From NCBI GenBank assembly GCA_023639215.1, contig CP097899.1:4708001-4772000 (forward strand): a stretch of DNA of 64,000 nucleotides, read 5' to 3'. The position numbers and the translations under genes were made by a program. The notes under the pieces are model-generated. The model saw only the letters and a list, made by a program, of their open reading frames with translations. It did not search any database and was not told the DNA's origin. The stretch comes from Candidatus Pristimantibacillus lignocellulolyticus. GTDB lineage: Bacteria; Bacillota; Bacilli; Paenibacillales; Paenibacillaceae. Of this stretch, positions 1 through 8,613 are shown piece after piece (the stretch's first letter is position 1; each line of letters starts with the position of its first letter).

Positions 1-47
1 TACTTTAATCCTTCAGAAATCAAATTACCTTCATATACAAATGCCAT
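1..47 (-). CDS. ribH: 6,7-dimethyl-8-ribityllumazine synthase, N-terminal fragment
   Basis: Only the first 15 codons lie in the window (MAFVYEGNLISEGLK), preceded by AGAGGGG at a good distance. The segment matches the conserved N-terminus of lumazine synthases (EGNL..GLK). The enzyme condenses 3,4-dihydroxy-2-butanone 4-phosphate with 5-amino-6-ribitylaminouracil, the penultimate step of riboflavin synthesis. The position directly downstream of ribBA supports the call. The rest of the gene is off the left edge. Confidence 0.85.
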   Translation of the reverse strand, partial: MAFVYEGNLISEGLK

Positions 48-111
48 CTTAATTTCCCCTCTCTATTCTAATGATTATTTCGTATAAAAGCATTACTTTT
101 ATATGAATTTG

Positions 112-1323
112 TTAAAATTTTAAGATATGACCCATTTTTTCTTGCTTTGTATGCATATACTTTTCATTATCTTTGTTATGTTCAAGCTGAATAGGTACTC
201 TTTGTACAACTTCGAGCCCATGTCCCTCTAACGCTGTAATCTTGCGAGGGTTATTAGTAAGCAGACGAATCTGTTTCACACCAAGATCCTTCAATATTTG
301 AGCACCAATGCCATATTCTCGCAAATCAGCAGCGAATCCAAGTTTAATGTTAGCCTCAACTGTATCTAAACCTTGCTCTTGTAATTCGTACGCTTTCAGC
401 TTATTAATTAACCCTATACCGCGACCTTCTTGACGCATATACAATACGATACCAGCACCAGCTTCATTAACGGTGCGAAGTGCTGCTTCAAGTTGCACCC
501 CACAGTCACAACGATGTGAATGAAATACATCTCCAGTTAGACATTCAGAGTGTACACGAATTAATACCGGTTGAGAAGGGTCTATCTCACCCTTCACTAG
601 TGCAATATGCTCTTTATGATCAATTACATTTGTATAACCGACTGCAGTAAACTCACCAAAGTCTGTTGGAAGCTTACAAGATGCTTCACGAGTAATTAAT
701 TTTTCCGTTTGACTGCGATATTCAATGAGCGCTTTGATCGTAATTAACTTTAATTGATGTTTCTCCTTGAAAAGTTGGAGGTCATCCAAACGTGCCATAC
801 TGCCATCTTCATTAATTATTTCGCAAATAAGTGCAGCTGGTTTCGCACCAGATAATTTGGCCAAATCAATTCCAGCTTCTGTATGACCAGCTCGTTGCAA
901 GACACCACCTGCTTTAGCAATTAGTGGAAAAATATGCCCGGGTCTACGAAAATCTGTCGCTACTGCGTTGTCGTCGATTAATGCATGAATTGTCATCGCT
1001 CGTTCATGTGCGGAAATGCCTGTTGTCGTTGAAGTATGATCAACTGAAACTGTAAATGCCGTACCATGAAAATCAGTATTCTGTTTAACCATTGGTGGTA
1101 AATCCAGAGACCGTGCTCTTTCTTCAGTAATCGGCACACATACTAGTCCTCTTGCCTCAGTAATCATGAAGTTAACAGCCTCAGGTGTAACATATTCAGC
1201 TAACGCGATTAAGTCTCCCTCATTCTCACGGTCTTCATCATCAACGACAATAACCGATTTACCTTGTTTCAAATCTGCTATCGCAGATTCTATGCTATCA
1301 AATATATCTGTTTGTTCACTCAT
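112..1323 (-). CDS. ribBA: Bifunctional 3,4-dihydroxy-2-butanone-4-phosphate synthase / GTP cyclohydrolase II
   Basis: A 403-residue fusion that supplies both precursors of lumazine. The N-terminal RibB half carries DDEDRENEGD and RAGHTEA..DL. The C-terminal RibA half carries RVHSECLTGDVFHSHRCDCG, which contains the zinc cysteines, and RQEGRGIGL. Length matches Bacillus RibA (about 398). The start is taken at MSEQTD because GGGAGG lies 8 bases upstream; an ATG five codons earlier would overlap this ribosome binding site. It sits between ribE and ribH and should be controlled by the FMN riboswitch at 2346-2510. Confidence 0.96.
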   Translation of the reverse strand: MSEQTDIFDSIESAIADLKQGKSVIVVDDEDRENEGDLIALAEYVTPEAVNFMITEARGLVCVPITEERARSLDLPPMVKQNTDFHGTAFTVSVDHTSTTTGISAHERAMTIHALIDDNAVATDFRRPGHIFPLIAKAGGVLQRAGHTEAGIDLAKLSGAKPAALICEIINEDGSMARLDDLQLFKEKHQLKLITIKALIEYRSQTEKLITREASCKLPTDFGEFTAVGYTNVIDHKEHIALVKGEIDPSQPVLIRVHSECLTGDVFHSHRCDCGVQLEAALRTVNEAGAGIVLYMRQEGRGIGLINKLKAYELQEQGLDTVEANIKLGFAADLREYGIGAQILKDLGVKQIRLLTNNPRKITALEGHGLEVVQRVPIQLEHNKDNEKYMHTKQEKMGHILKF

Positions 1324-1349
1324 CGTTATTCCTCCCAAAACTATAATTG

Positions 1350-2012
1350 TTACATAAATCCATGTTCGGTCAGGAACGCATTAGATAAATTAGATTGTTT
1401 GGGCTTATCTATATCTTTAACTTGATATTTCAATAAATGTTCAACATATTTTCCGATAATGTCGGCTTCAAGGTTCACAATATCACCAACATCTCGTTGT
1501 TGTAATGCCGTCTGAGCTAACGTATGTGGAATGACGGATACTTTCACAACATTTTGGAGAACACTAATGATCGTTAGACTAATACCATCAATCGTTATTG
1601 AGCCTTTTGGAATGACATACTTCAGTAATTCTCTATCACCTACTTGGATCTCGAAAACTACTGCATTTCCATCTCTATATCTTGCAGCGATATGTCCAGT
1701 CCCATCAACGTGCCCTTGCACAATATGCCCGCCAAATCTTCCTCCGGCGATCATAGCCCGTTCCAGATTAACGGTACGCCCATTTGTAAGTTGTGATAGT
1801 GAGCTTTTTCGATATGTTTCCGGCATGACATCAGCTGTAAAATCATTCGTATGAAACGACGTTACAGTAAGACAGACACCATTAACAGAGATGCTGTCCC
1901 CAATAGCGACCCCTTCAATAACCTTTTTAGCAGCTATACTAAGTTGCATAACCTCACCTTGTTTACGAATCCCTTTTACTAAGCCGATTTCCTCAATTAG
2001 TCCCGTAAACAC
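1350..2012 (-). CDS. ribE: Riboflavin synthase, alpha chain
   Basis: A 220-residue protein with the typical MFTGLIEEIG start and two tandem lumazine-binding repeats (about 1-95 and 96-190). SVNGVCLTV marks the first repeat and SITIDGISLTI the second. It dismutates two 6,7-dimethyl-8-ribityllumazine molecules to riboflavin. The start codon is GTG, preceded by GAGGAGGG. It is the first gene after the FMN riboswitch leader; in most Bacillales ribD would come first. The last 20 residues are polar and vary in the family. Confidence 0.96.
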   Translation of the reverse strand: MFTGLIEEIGLVKGIRKQGEVMQLSIAAKKVIEGVAIGDSISVNGVCLTVTSFHTNDFTADVMPETYRKSSLSQLTNGRTVNLERAMIAGGRFGGHIVQGHVDGTGHIAARYRDGNAVVFEIQVGDRELLKYVIPKGSITIDGISLTIISVLQNVVKVSVIPHTLAQTALQQRDVGDIVNLEADIIGKYVEHLLKYQVKDIDKPKQSNLSNAFLTEHGFM

Positions 2013-2134
2013 AATCCATCCCTCCTCTCATTCTCTTTTTTTATACCTAGTTCAACTCCTGCTTGACCGATAGAATTACTCAACTTTGTAGTTGATTTAT
2101 GCTTGTATTACTTATGATGGATGAGATCGTATAT

Positions 2135-2169
2135 ACAAAAAACCCCCAAAGGCTATTGCCATTGGGGGT
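2135..2169 (-). terminator. Rho-independent terminator in the rib leader
   Basis: On the minus strand an 8-bp stem ACCCCCAA/TTGGGGGT with an inner GGC/GCC pairing is followed by a T-run. It lies between the FMN aptamer and ribE, so it is probably the regulated terminator of the riboswitch. It is unusually far (about 175 bases) from the aptamer. Confidence 0.75.
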
Positions 2170-2345
2170 AGATTATGTAGAAATTTCTACGCTGAAAAAG
2201 CCTAGAACTTTGCATCAAATTGACACAATGCTTCATAGACATCTCTCAATGTACGAATTCCTTAAAAAGCGAATTCAAATAGACCTTGTATGATGATTAT
2301 ACTCAAAAAAGTATACCTCATCACAAAGATATATTGAAGCTTCTC

Positions 2346-2510
2346 CTTCTCCCATCCAGACTTTACTGTCGGTTCTAGATTCACACTAGATCAGCCAATC
2401 CATTATGTCGCCATAATTAGATTGGGTCGCGGACTTACACACTATGAAGTGAAACTCACTTCATAGTGTGATCACCGCCGGTTGGGAATTTCACCCGACC
2501 CCCGAAGGTA
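2346..2510 (-). ncRNA. FMN riboswitch (RFN element)
   Basis: Read on the minus strand, the region opens with CTTCGGGGGTCGGGTGAAAT, continues with CCCAACCGGCGGT, and ends with GTCTGGATGGGAGAAG. These are the hallmark conserved segments of the FMN aptamer. A long variable stem (CACACTATGAAGTGA and its complement) fits the expandable P3 arm. When FMN is bound it should favour termination before ribE. Its location upstream of ribE-ribBA-ribH agrees. Confidence 0.97.
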
Positions 2511-2535
2511 AGCATACTACTATTCAATTGAATTA

Positions 2536-2564
2536 ATTGTAATATTAAACTTCGTAAACTTCAA
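2536..2564 (-). promoter_or_regulatory. Sigma-A promoter of the rib operon
   Basis: TTGAAG and TACAAT are separated by 17 bases on the minus strand. The promoter overlaps the 3' end of ppiB, and predicted transcription begins about 20 bases before the FMN aptamer. Confidence 0.6.
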
Positions 2565-2976
2565 CTGATTCCATTTTAGAACCATTTGACAATGCGTCTA
2601 CCAATTCCATACCTGAAACAACTTTACCGAAAACAGTATGTTGTCCATCTAAATGTGGTTGAGCTTGATAACAAATGTAGAATTGGCTACCACCAGTATT
2701 GCGACCAGCATGTGCCATCGCAAGTGAACCGCGCTCATGTTTGTTAGGATTGATTTCACAATTAATTGTGTAACCTGGACCACCAGTACCACGACCGTCT
2801 GGGCAACCACCTTGAGCTACGAAACCTGGAATAACACGGTGGTAAGTTAAACCGTTATAAAATCCATCAGATGCAAGTTTTTCGAAGTTTGCAACAGTAT
2901 TTGGAGCGTCTTGGTCGAATAAGTCGATTACAACTTCTCCACCTTCAGCTAATTTAATTTTTGCTTGTTTTGCCAT
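2545..2976 (-). CDS. ppiB: Peptidyl-prolyl cis-trans isomerase, cyclophilin type
   Basis: A 143-residue single-domain cyclophilin that catalyses proline isomerisation during folding in the cytoplasm (no signal peptide). Diagnostic segments are YHRVIPGFVAQGGCPDGRGT, which contains the catalytic arginine, SLAMAHAGRNTGGSQFYI, and HLDGQHTVFGKV. The length equals that of B. subtilis PpiB. AAAGGTAG precedes the start. It lies 52 bases downstream of lysA and may be read from it. Confidence 0.95.
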   Translation of the reverse strand: MAKQAKIKLAEGGEVVIDLFDQDAPNTVANFEKLASDGFYNGLTYHRVIPGFVAQGGCPDGRGTGGPGYTINCEINPNKHERGSLAMAHAGRNTGGSQFYICYQAQPHLDGQHTVFGKVVSGMELVDALSNGSKMESVEVYEV

Positions 2977-3028
2977 TTTGACATCTACCTTTCATCTTTG
3001 AGATAACATTACGTTACCAATTTTAAGC

Positions 3029-4360
3029 CTATTTCGCAAGTGTAGATTTTTGTAGACGTGCAGGAACGACATCATTGCACACAATATTTTCCAAAGATTC
3101 GCGTTTAACAACTAAATCTGCTTGACCATCTTTTACAAATACTACAGCTGGGCGACGAATTCGATTGTAGTTACTTGCCATTGCATAGTTGTACGCACCT
3201 GTACAGAATACAGCTAGTAGATCACCAGTTTTTGATTCTGGAAGATTAACATCCCAGATCAACATATCGCCACTCTCGCAACATTTACCAGCAATTGAAA
3301 CTACTTCTGTAGCTTCTTCATTCGCACGATTAGCTAATACCGCTTCATATTGAGATTGATAAAGTGCTGGACGAGGATTATCCGTCATACCACCATCAAC
3401 CGCTACATATTTACGTACGCCAGGAATGTTTTTGCTTGTACCAACTGTATACAACGTTGTACCAGCATCACCAACCATACTACGACCTGGTTCAGTCCAT
3501 ATTTCAGGCCAAGCATAGTTTGCTTCTGTAAAATTCGTTTTAATCGCATCTGCAATCGCATTGACATATTCACTAATTGGAAGTGGAGAATCTCCTTCAA
3601 CATAACGAATACCAAAGCCACCACCCACGTTAATTACAGTGAAATGAATGTTAAATTCATCACGAATTGCAACTGCAAATTTCGTAATTTTTTCAACAGC
3701 CATACGGAAACCTTCAACTTCGAAAATTTGAGATCCGATATGGGAGTGTACACCCAATAAGTTTATGTTAGCTAAATCATTAGCTTGGATAATTGCTTCC
3801 CTTGCAGATCCATTACCAAGATCAAAGCCGAATTTAGAATCTTGTTGACCAGTTGAAATATAATCATGTGTATGTGCTTCAACACCTGGAGTAACACGAA
3901 GTAGCACATTCACTACTTTATTTTTTTGTGCTGCAAGATCATTAAGTACGTGTAACTCAATAAAATTATCAACTACGAAACAACCAATTCCAACTTCAAG
4001 AGCCATATTGATTTCTTCGTCAGTTTTGTTATTACCGTGGAAGTGAATACGTTCAGCAGGGAAACCCGCTTCCAGTGCAGTATATAATTCACCGTCAGAA
4101 ACAACGTCTAGAGACAAGTTTTCTTGCTCAGCTAATATACACATTGCTTTTACAGAAAATGCTTTACTCGCGTAAGCAACTTGAAATTTCAACCCTGTAG
4201 CTGTGAATGCATCTACATATTCACGTGCGCGTTGTCTAACTAAAGCTTCATCAACTATATATAGTGGAGTACCAAATTCACTTGCAAGATTGGCAACATC
4301 AACTCCACCAATTTCCAAGTGACCATTATCATTTACTTTACTAGTACCATGTAAATACAT
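3029..4360 (-). CDS. lysA: Diaminopimelate decarboxylase
   Basis: A PLP-dependent fold-III decarboxylase of 443 residues that converts meso-diaminopimelate to lysine, the last step of lysine synthesis. The PLP lysine is in VAYASKAFS (about residue 66), with HSHIGSQ, NVGGGFG, the EPGRS phosphate loop, and CESGD from the second domain. The start is set at MYLHGTS, where AGAGGGG lies 6 bases upstream; a longer reading frame upstream has no ribosome binding site. It follows spoVAF by 118 bases on the same strand, as in other Bacillales. Confidence 0.96.
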   Translation of the reverse strand: MYLHGTSKVNDNGHLEIGGVDVANLASEFGTPLYIVDEALVRQRAREYVDAFTATGLKFQVAYASKAFSVKAMCILAEQENLSLDVVSDGELYTALEAGFPAERIHFHGNNKTDEEINMALEVGIGCFVVDNFIELHVLNDLAAQKNKVVNVLLRVTPGVEAHTHDYISTGQQDSKFGFDLGNGSAREAIIQANDLANINLLGVHSHIGSQIFEVEGFRMAVEKITKFAVAIRDEFNIHFTVINVGGGFGIRYVEGDSPLPISEYVNAIADAIKTNFTEANYAWPEIWTEPGRSMVGDAGTTLYTVGTSKNIPGVRKYVAVDGGMTDNPRPALYQSQYEAVLANRANEEATEVVSIAGKCCESGDMLIWDVNLPESKTGDLLAVFCTGAYNYAMASNYNRIRRPAVVFVKDGQADLVVKRESLENIVCNDVVPARLQKSTLAK

Positions 4361-4478
4361 AAATTCCCCTCTGCTTTCCTCTATCACTGAAAGATAGACC
4401 ATTATTCATCATTTCTCACAGTATAACTCATATCGTAAGCAATAAGAAATGGATATTTACACATGAAGTTTGTATTTT

Positions 4479-6146
4479 TCAGTGCTCATCCTCATTTGGC
4501 ATACGATCATATTGTTGTGGTCTCATGATATTTGGCCTGGTCCGATTATACAACATTGGCTTCCGAATTAAAATATTTATTACCGATTTTAGGTCAAAAG
4601 GAATAAACGGCCACAGGTATGGACGATTTACAGAGCGTTCCATCGCTAATGCTACAATGATTATCGTTACAGGCACCACCAGTCCTGTTAAGCCAAATAT
4701 CGATACGGTAACAATTAATAATAAGCGAATTAATCGATTAGCAAGCCCTAGCTCATAGCTCGGCGTAGCAAACATTCCTACTGCTGCAATAGCCATATAA
4801 AGGATTACTTCATTAACAAATAGCCCTGTTTGTACAGCAATATCTCCTATGAGAATAGCAGCAACAAGTGACATCGCAGTTGCGAGTGACGTTGGAGTAT
4901 GTACGGATGCCATTCGCAATAGATCAACACCAATTTCAGCAATGATAAATTGGATGACAATCGGAATTTCACCTGTTTCTTTCGGACCAACAAAAGCAAG
5001 AAAATCTGGTCGATATTCTGGATGCAACACAAATAATAACCATAGTGGCAACAACATTAATGACATTAATATGCCAATAAACCTTACCCAACGTAAATAT
5101 GTACCTACGAATGGCGTTTGACGGTTCTCCTCGGCATGCTGCATCAAGTCAGCGTAAGTAGTTGGCATCGTCATTACACTAGGTGAAGTATCTACAAACA
5201 CTGCTACAGCACCTTCTAGCAAGTGAGAAGCAACTGTATCTGGACGTTCTGAGTAACGTACAAGCGGAAATGGATTCCAAGCTCGATTTATCGTCACTTC
5301 CTCCAATTGCTTATCTGCTAATGGTAATCCATCAATACGAACAGCTTCTATTTTTTCTTTGATGGATGCTAACAACGTTTTATCAACAAGATCATCAATA
5401 TAAGCGATGCAGACATCCGTTTTCGTTCTAGTACCAACTCGCAAAAGTTCATACCTAAGCATAGGATCTTTCAACCGTCGTCTGACGAGTGAAATATTAA
5501 CCATCAATGTTTCAATAAAACCATCTCTACTTCCACGAACAACTTTCTCTAATGAAGGCTCAGCTAAACCACGCGCCGGAAAATTACGCACTTCAATCAA
5601 TAATGCAATTGGCTGATTGTCTATAAATAATGCGCACTCACCACCAAGCACACTTGCAATCATCAAATTCCAATCTTCTTCTTTTCGCACTTGAGCCGAT
5701 GGCACATAGTATGTGAAAAAGCTATGTAATGCATCATAACCCAAATCTTTCGCTTCAAGAAAAGTTAGCCTTTTCAATATTTCAAGCATTATACCGGAGT
5801 TAACTAGTCCACTAACACAAAGCATTGCAATGCGAGTATTGCCAATTGTCATCTCTCTAACAGATACATCAAAACTTTTTTTGTAACCAATTTCGGCTTC
5901 AAGTCGAATGAGAATATCTTCTATTTTTGATGGAATGGGTTCTACAGGAGCTGTCTGCTTCTGACGCTTCATATGACTTAAATGGTGACTTTCATCTTCT
6001 CCTTCAAACATGCTTTCATCATCTATACTTTGCTGATGTGAAAAGAATTGATCATAAAGTAATCCATCATTTAAGAACTGATTGGATGGTGGTATCGGAT
6101 CGTTTCCCGCTTGCTTATGATTTTCCTCCTGATTTTCGTAGGTCAT
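4479..6146 (-). CDS. spoVAF: Spore germination protein SpoVAF (GerA family)
   Basis: A 555-residue inner-membrane spore protein. A long acidic, poorly conserved N-terminus (1-70) leads into the GerA N-terminal domain (70-300), then five or six membrane spans from about 345 to 500. The segment GPKETGEIPIVIQF..EIGVDLLRMAS is typical of SpoVAF. In B. subtilis it is made in the forespore and amplifies germinant and dipicolinate release. It is the last gene of the spoVAA-spoVAB-spoVAF cluster; the spoVAC, AD and AE genes usually found between AB and AF are absent here. Confidence 0.92.
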   Translation of the reverse strand: MTYENQEENHKQAGNDPIPPSNQFLNDGLLYDQFFSHQQSIDDESMFEGEDESHHLSHMKRQKQTAPVEPIPSKIEDILIRLEAEIGYKKSFDVSVREMTIGNTRIAMLCVSGLVNSGIMLEILKRLTFLEAKDLGYDALHSFFTYYVPSAQVRKEEDWNLMIASVLGGECALFIDNQPIALLIEVRNFPARGLAEPSLEKVVRGSRDGFIETLMVNISLVRRRLKDPMLRYELLRVGTRTKTDVCIAYIDDLVDKTLLASIKEKIEAVRIDGLPLADKQLEEVTINRAWNPFPLVRYSERPDTVASHLLEGAVAVFVDTSPSVMTMPTTYADLMQHAEENRQTPFVGTYLRWVRFIGILMSLMLLPLWLLFVLHPEYRPDFLAFVGPKETGEIPIVIQFIIAEIGVDLLRMASVHTPTSLATAMSLVAAILIGDIAVQTGLFVNEVILYMAIAAVGMFATPSYELGLANRLIRLLLIVTVSIFGLTGLVVPVTIIIVALAMERSVNRPYLWPFIPFDLKSVINILIRKPMLYNRTRPNIMRPQQYDRMPNEDEH

Positions 6147-6201
6147 TACTATACACTCCTTTTAAATATATTTAGATTAGCATTCATATAGAGATTCAAA
6201 G

Positions 6202-6630
6202 TTACCACTGGAAGATTAGCCAATCAAAAAAGGAACCTACCGTTTTTCCAATGACCATAGCCATCACTAATGCAACCATAGCCCGTGATAAACTCAGACG
6301 TTTGGCTATAATCGGAAGCACGTTCATCACTTCTGTTAGTGCAGCTGCCAACATTCCTACAAACATTCCATCTAGTAACCCAATGAAGCTGGTTATAGGC
6401 GGTAACGGTAAATTTAGTTGGATATTCAAAAAATCTGTTACTGTAAAATAAAGCGCTCCACCTATTAAGGCGGACTCAAAACAAAATGAGAGGTGATAGC
6501 TATTCGTTAACTGAGCAAGTCTTGGAATAAGATCAAAAATAACGAGTAAAGCTACAAAGCTTGTCCCGACAACAATCCCGCCAGAAAGCGCAAGGAACAT
6601 AATAAAACCAATTTGTAAAAACTCAATCAT
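6202..6630 (-). CDS. spoVAB: Stage V sporulation protein AB
   Basis: A 142-residue integral membrane protein with four or five hydrophobic spans and almost no soluble part, matching SpoVAB (141 residues in B. subtilis). SpoVA proteins move dipicolinic acid into the forespore and out at germination. The start overlaps the spoVAA stop by 8 bases, implying translational coupling. Identification rests on length, hydropathy, the segment LSGGIVVGTSFVALL and position. Confidence 0.9.
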   Translation of the reverse strand: MIEFLQIGFIMFLALSGGIVVGTSFVALLVIFDLIPRLAQLTNSYHLSFCFESALIGGALYFTVTDFLNIQLNLPLPPITSFIGLLDGMFVGMLAAALTEVMNVLPIIAKRLSLSRAMVALVMAMVIGKTVGSFFDWLIFQW

Positions 6631-7276
6631 ATCCTTCCTCTCCTACCGAACTTTTCTCCTTATCTTGTCGATTCCTTATTTCCTCTGCGATCACATATGT
6701 ATTAACATTCTCTTGATACATATACATTTCTACTTCAAGTGGATTCGGTTCCTCATTAAACTTCTTACGGAAAATATGATTGAAAAACAATATCATCCCG
6801 GCTCCTACCCCCACCGAATAAGGAATTTGAAACCAAAGTGGATGATCTTCACGTTTACCGGTAATTAGCTCTACAATTCGGATATGTGTATCCCTCATAT
6901 TAACATCCGAGTGAAAGTTCATAAGTGCTAATCCAGATCCGAAGAATAGCAGTAACCAACAAACGACAAGTAATATGTAGCGAGGTTTTTTCTCGTCACT
7001 TGAAATCATCACTAATACTTGGGGATCACCGTACACATCAATTGACATCGTCGGCCATCGTTGTTTTACCTTCTCAATAATTTGCAGAAGATCGATAACT
7101 ACTCGGTTTCCATCTTTAAGATTGTGCTTATATAGAATTAACTCAGAAAGTTGAGCATCTATTTCTTTATCACCAACAAGAATATGCGCTGCATCAGATA
7201 GTTTCACACTCTCTTGCTGACGAATGCTAATTCTACGTTTCAAGCGCAAATAGAGTGTATTTTTCTCCGTGTCCAT
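6623..7276 (-). CDS. spoVAA: Stage V sporulation protein AA
   Basis: A 217-residue protein with a soluble N-terminal domain (1-105; LYLRLKRRISI..., then KLSDAAHILV) followed by two membrane spans near 115-135 and 160-180 and a charged C-terminal tail, the SpoVAA layout. The start is taken at MDTEKN because AGAGGTG is 8 bases upstream; a GTG three codons earlier touches that site. It heads the short spoVA operon, separated from the preceding gene by a strong two-way terminator. I could not identify a convincing sigma-G promoter. Confidence 0.9.
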   Translation of the reverse strand: MDTEKNTLYLRLKRRISIRQQESVKLSDAAHILVGDKEIDAQLSELILYKHNLKDGNRVVIDLLQIIEKVKQRWPTMSIDVYGDPQVLVMISSDEKKPRYILLVVCWLLLFFGSGLALMNFHSDVNMRDTHIRIVELITGKREDHPLWFQIPYSVGVGAGMILFFNHIFRKKFNEEPNPLEVEMYMYQENVNTYVIAEEIRNRQDKEKSSVGEEGYD

Positions 7277-7407
7277 ACTAGTCACACCTCTTTTTAATCC
7301 AAATATGGTTAGATCATATGTAGTATTTGCAATTGTAGCTTTCCTACTCTATTTATTGAAAAAAAGATCATTTCAACATAATGAAATAAATGTTTAAACA
7401 TAAAAAA

Positions 7408-7446
7408 ACTGTCAGTGAACTAGTTAACAACTGGTTCATTGACAGT
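7408..7446. terminator. Bidirectional terminator between the unknown gene and spoVAA
   Basis: A long hairpin (ACTGTCA-TGAAC...GTTCA-TGACAGT) has A/T tracts on both sides, so it can end transcription in either direction. It isolates the spoVA operon from the gene at 7589-8425. Confidence 0.8.
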
Positions 7447-7588
7447 CTAGATTTTTTTATAGTAGGCACTTACTTTCGTTTCTATATCCATGGACAGTTA
7501 CTTGATACGTATATGAAGTCTCATTGATTTGATTATCCAAAGTCCGCCCATTTATAGATTGAAGTCAATTATCATTTTCATATTCCAT

Positions 7589-8425
7589 TTATCGCTCTTG
7601 CTCCACATAGCGAATACCTGATTGTTCATATCGATAAAATGGATTGCGTCCATCCCATCCTTCACCCATGACAAATGGGTTCAATCGTTCGTACTCAGCC
7701 ACTGAAACAATACAAATATAATAATATCGCTGTAGTCTATCTTGAATTATTGAAGGTGTAATCTCATTATCAGAAGTTAACTTAATAAACTCATTTATGT
7801 AGAGATTTTTCGGAACCATATATTCGAAGACAAGTTTCTTCTTCGAGCCTTTGAGTCCAGCAAACATCATTGCTTCTTCACTAATATAATCTCCCATTTT
7901 ATAGTGTTGATAAGGAAGTTTCTGTTTCTTATAATAACTCTCCGTTAAGGAATAAAGCTTGGAACTTATTTCGTTGGCACTCATTCTATATTTCCCGTTA
8001 TAGATGTCATTCGAATTCATATGAATCTTCAATAAATCAAACAATTGAGACGTAAGGAACTCAATTAATCCATTCCTAAAATCAGTACTTGGTAGGTTAA
8101 GTGGTTTTGTTATCTCTTCTTCTGAAATTATATCTTCTTCAACCTCAACCGAAGGTTCATTATTTGCAATTATTATGTTTCTATATAGTCCAACCCTTAC
8201 TCTTTTCCAATGCTCTGAACGATCCAAAGCATAACTGATTGCTTTACCCACAGCTAATTTATTATCACTTTCGTAACGTTTATTGTAATAAGCTGAGCTT
8301 CGGAATAACTCCTGCAAGTTGTGGGTTTGAATTTCTATAGTATCCAATTCATTTTCAGCATAATAATTTACAAATTGGAGTGTCGCTTCATTAAGGGATA
8401 GGTTTGCTGTCATTTCATTCGTCAT
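7589..8425 (-). CDS. Uncharacterised 278-residue protein
   Basis: I do not recognise this family. It has no signal peptide or membrane span and is polar, rich in Tyr, Asn, Glu and Ile. The middle (about 80-120) has an acidic stretch with VEVEEDIISEEE. The start MTNEMTA is chosen because GGAGGG lies 6 bases upstream; a TTG start five codons earlier overlaps it. Terminators on both sides (7408-7446 and 8537-8563) make it a single-gene unit inserted between sigF and spoVAA, which are normally adjacent. A cytoplasmic role is inferred from composition only. Confidence 0.75.
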   Translation of the reverse strand: MTNEMTANLSLNEATLQFVNYYAENELDTIEIQTHNLQELFRSSAYYNKRYESDNKLAVGKAISYALDRSEHWKRVRVGLYRNIIIANNEPSVEVEEDIISEEEITKPLNLPSTDFRNGLIEFLTSQLFDLLKIHMNSNDIYNGKYRMSANEISSKLYSLTESYYKKQKLPYQHYKMGDYISEEAMMFAGLKGSKKKLVFEYMVPKNLYINEFIKLTSDNEITPSIIQDRLQRYYYICIVSVAEYERLNPFVMGEGWDGRNPFYRYEQSGIRYVEQER

Positions 8426-8531
8426 CGGGAGACCCTCCAAAATTGATCGTTCTTTCTATACTAATAGAGAGGGTAGCCATTAGGCAACCTTCTTTAGTAC
8501 TAATGATGGTTTAAAAGGGACTACTGAATAT

Positions 8532-8563
8532 AAAAAGGATCCGGAATAAAAAATTCCGGATCC
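8532..8563 (-). terminator. Terminator of the spoIIA operon
   Basis: A perfect 11-bp stem GGATCCGGAAT/ATTCCGGATCC with a 5-base loop is followed on the minus strand by TTTTTAT, 50 bases after the sigF stop. Confidence 0.88.
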
Positions 8564-8613
8564 TCTAATTTACTTCATTAAAATCAGATAACTTATAAGT
8601 TGTAGTATTTACA

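Noticed and set aside
2099..2293. 64-residue plus-strand ORF in the rib leader
   Set aside because: It runs through the minus-strand terminator, has no ribosome binding site and no recognisable motif.
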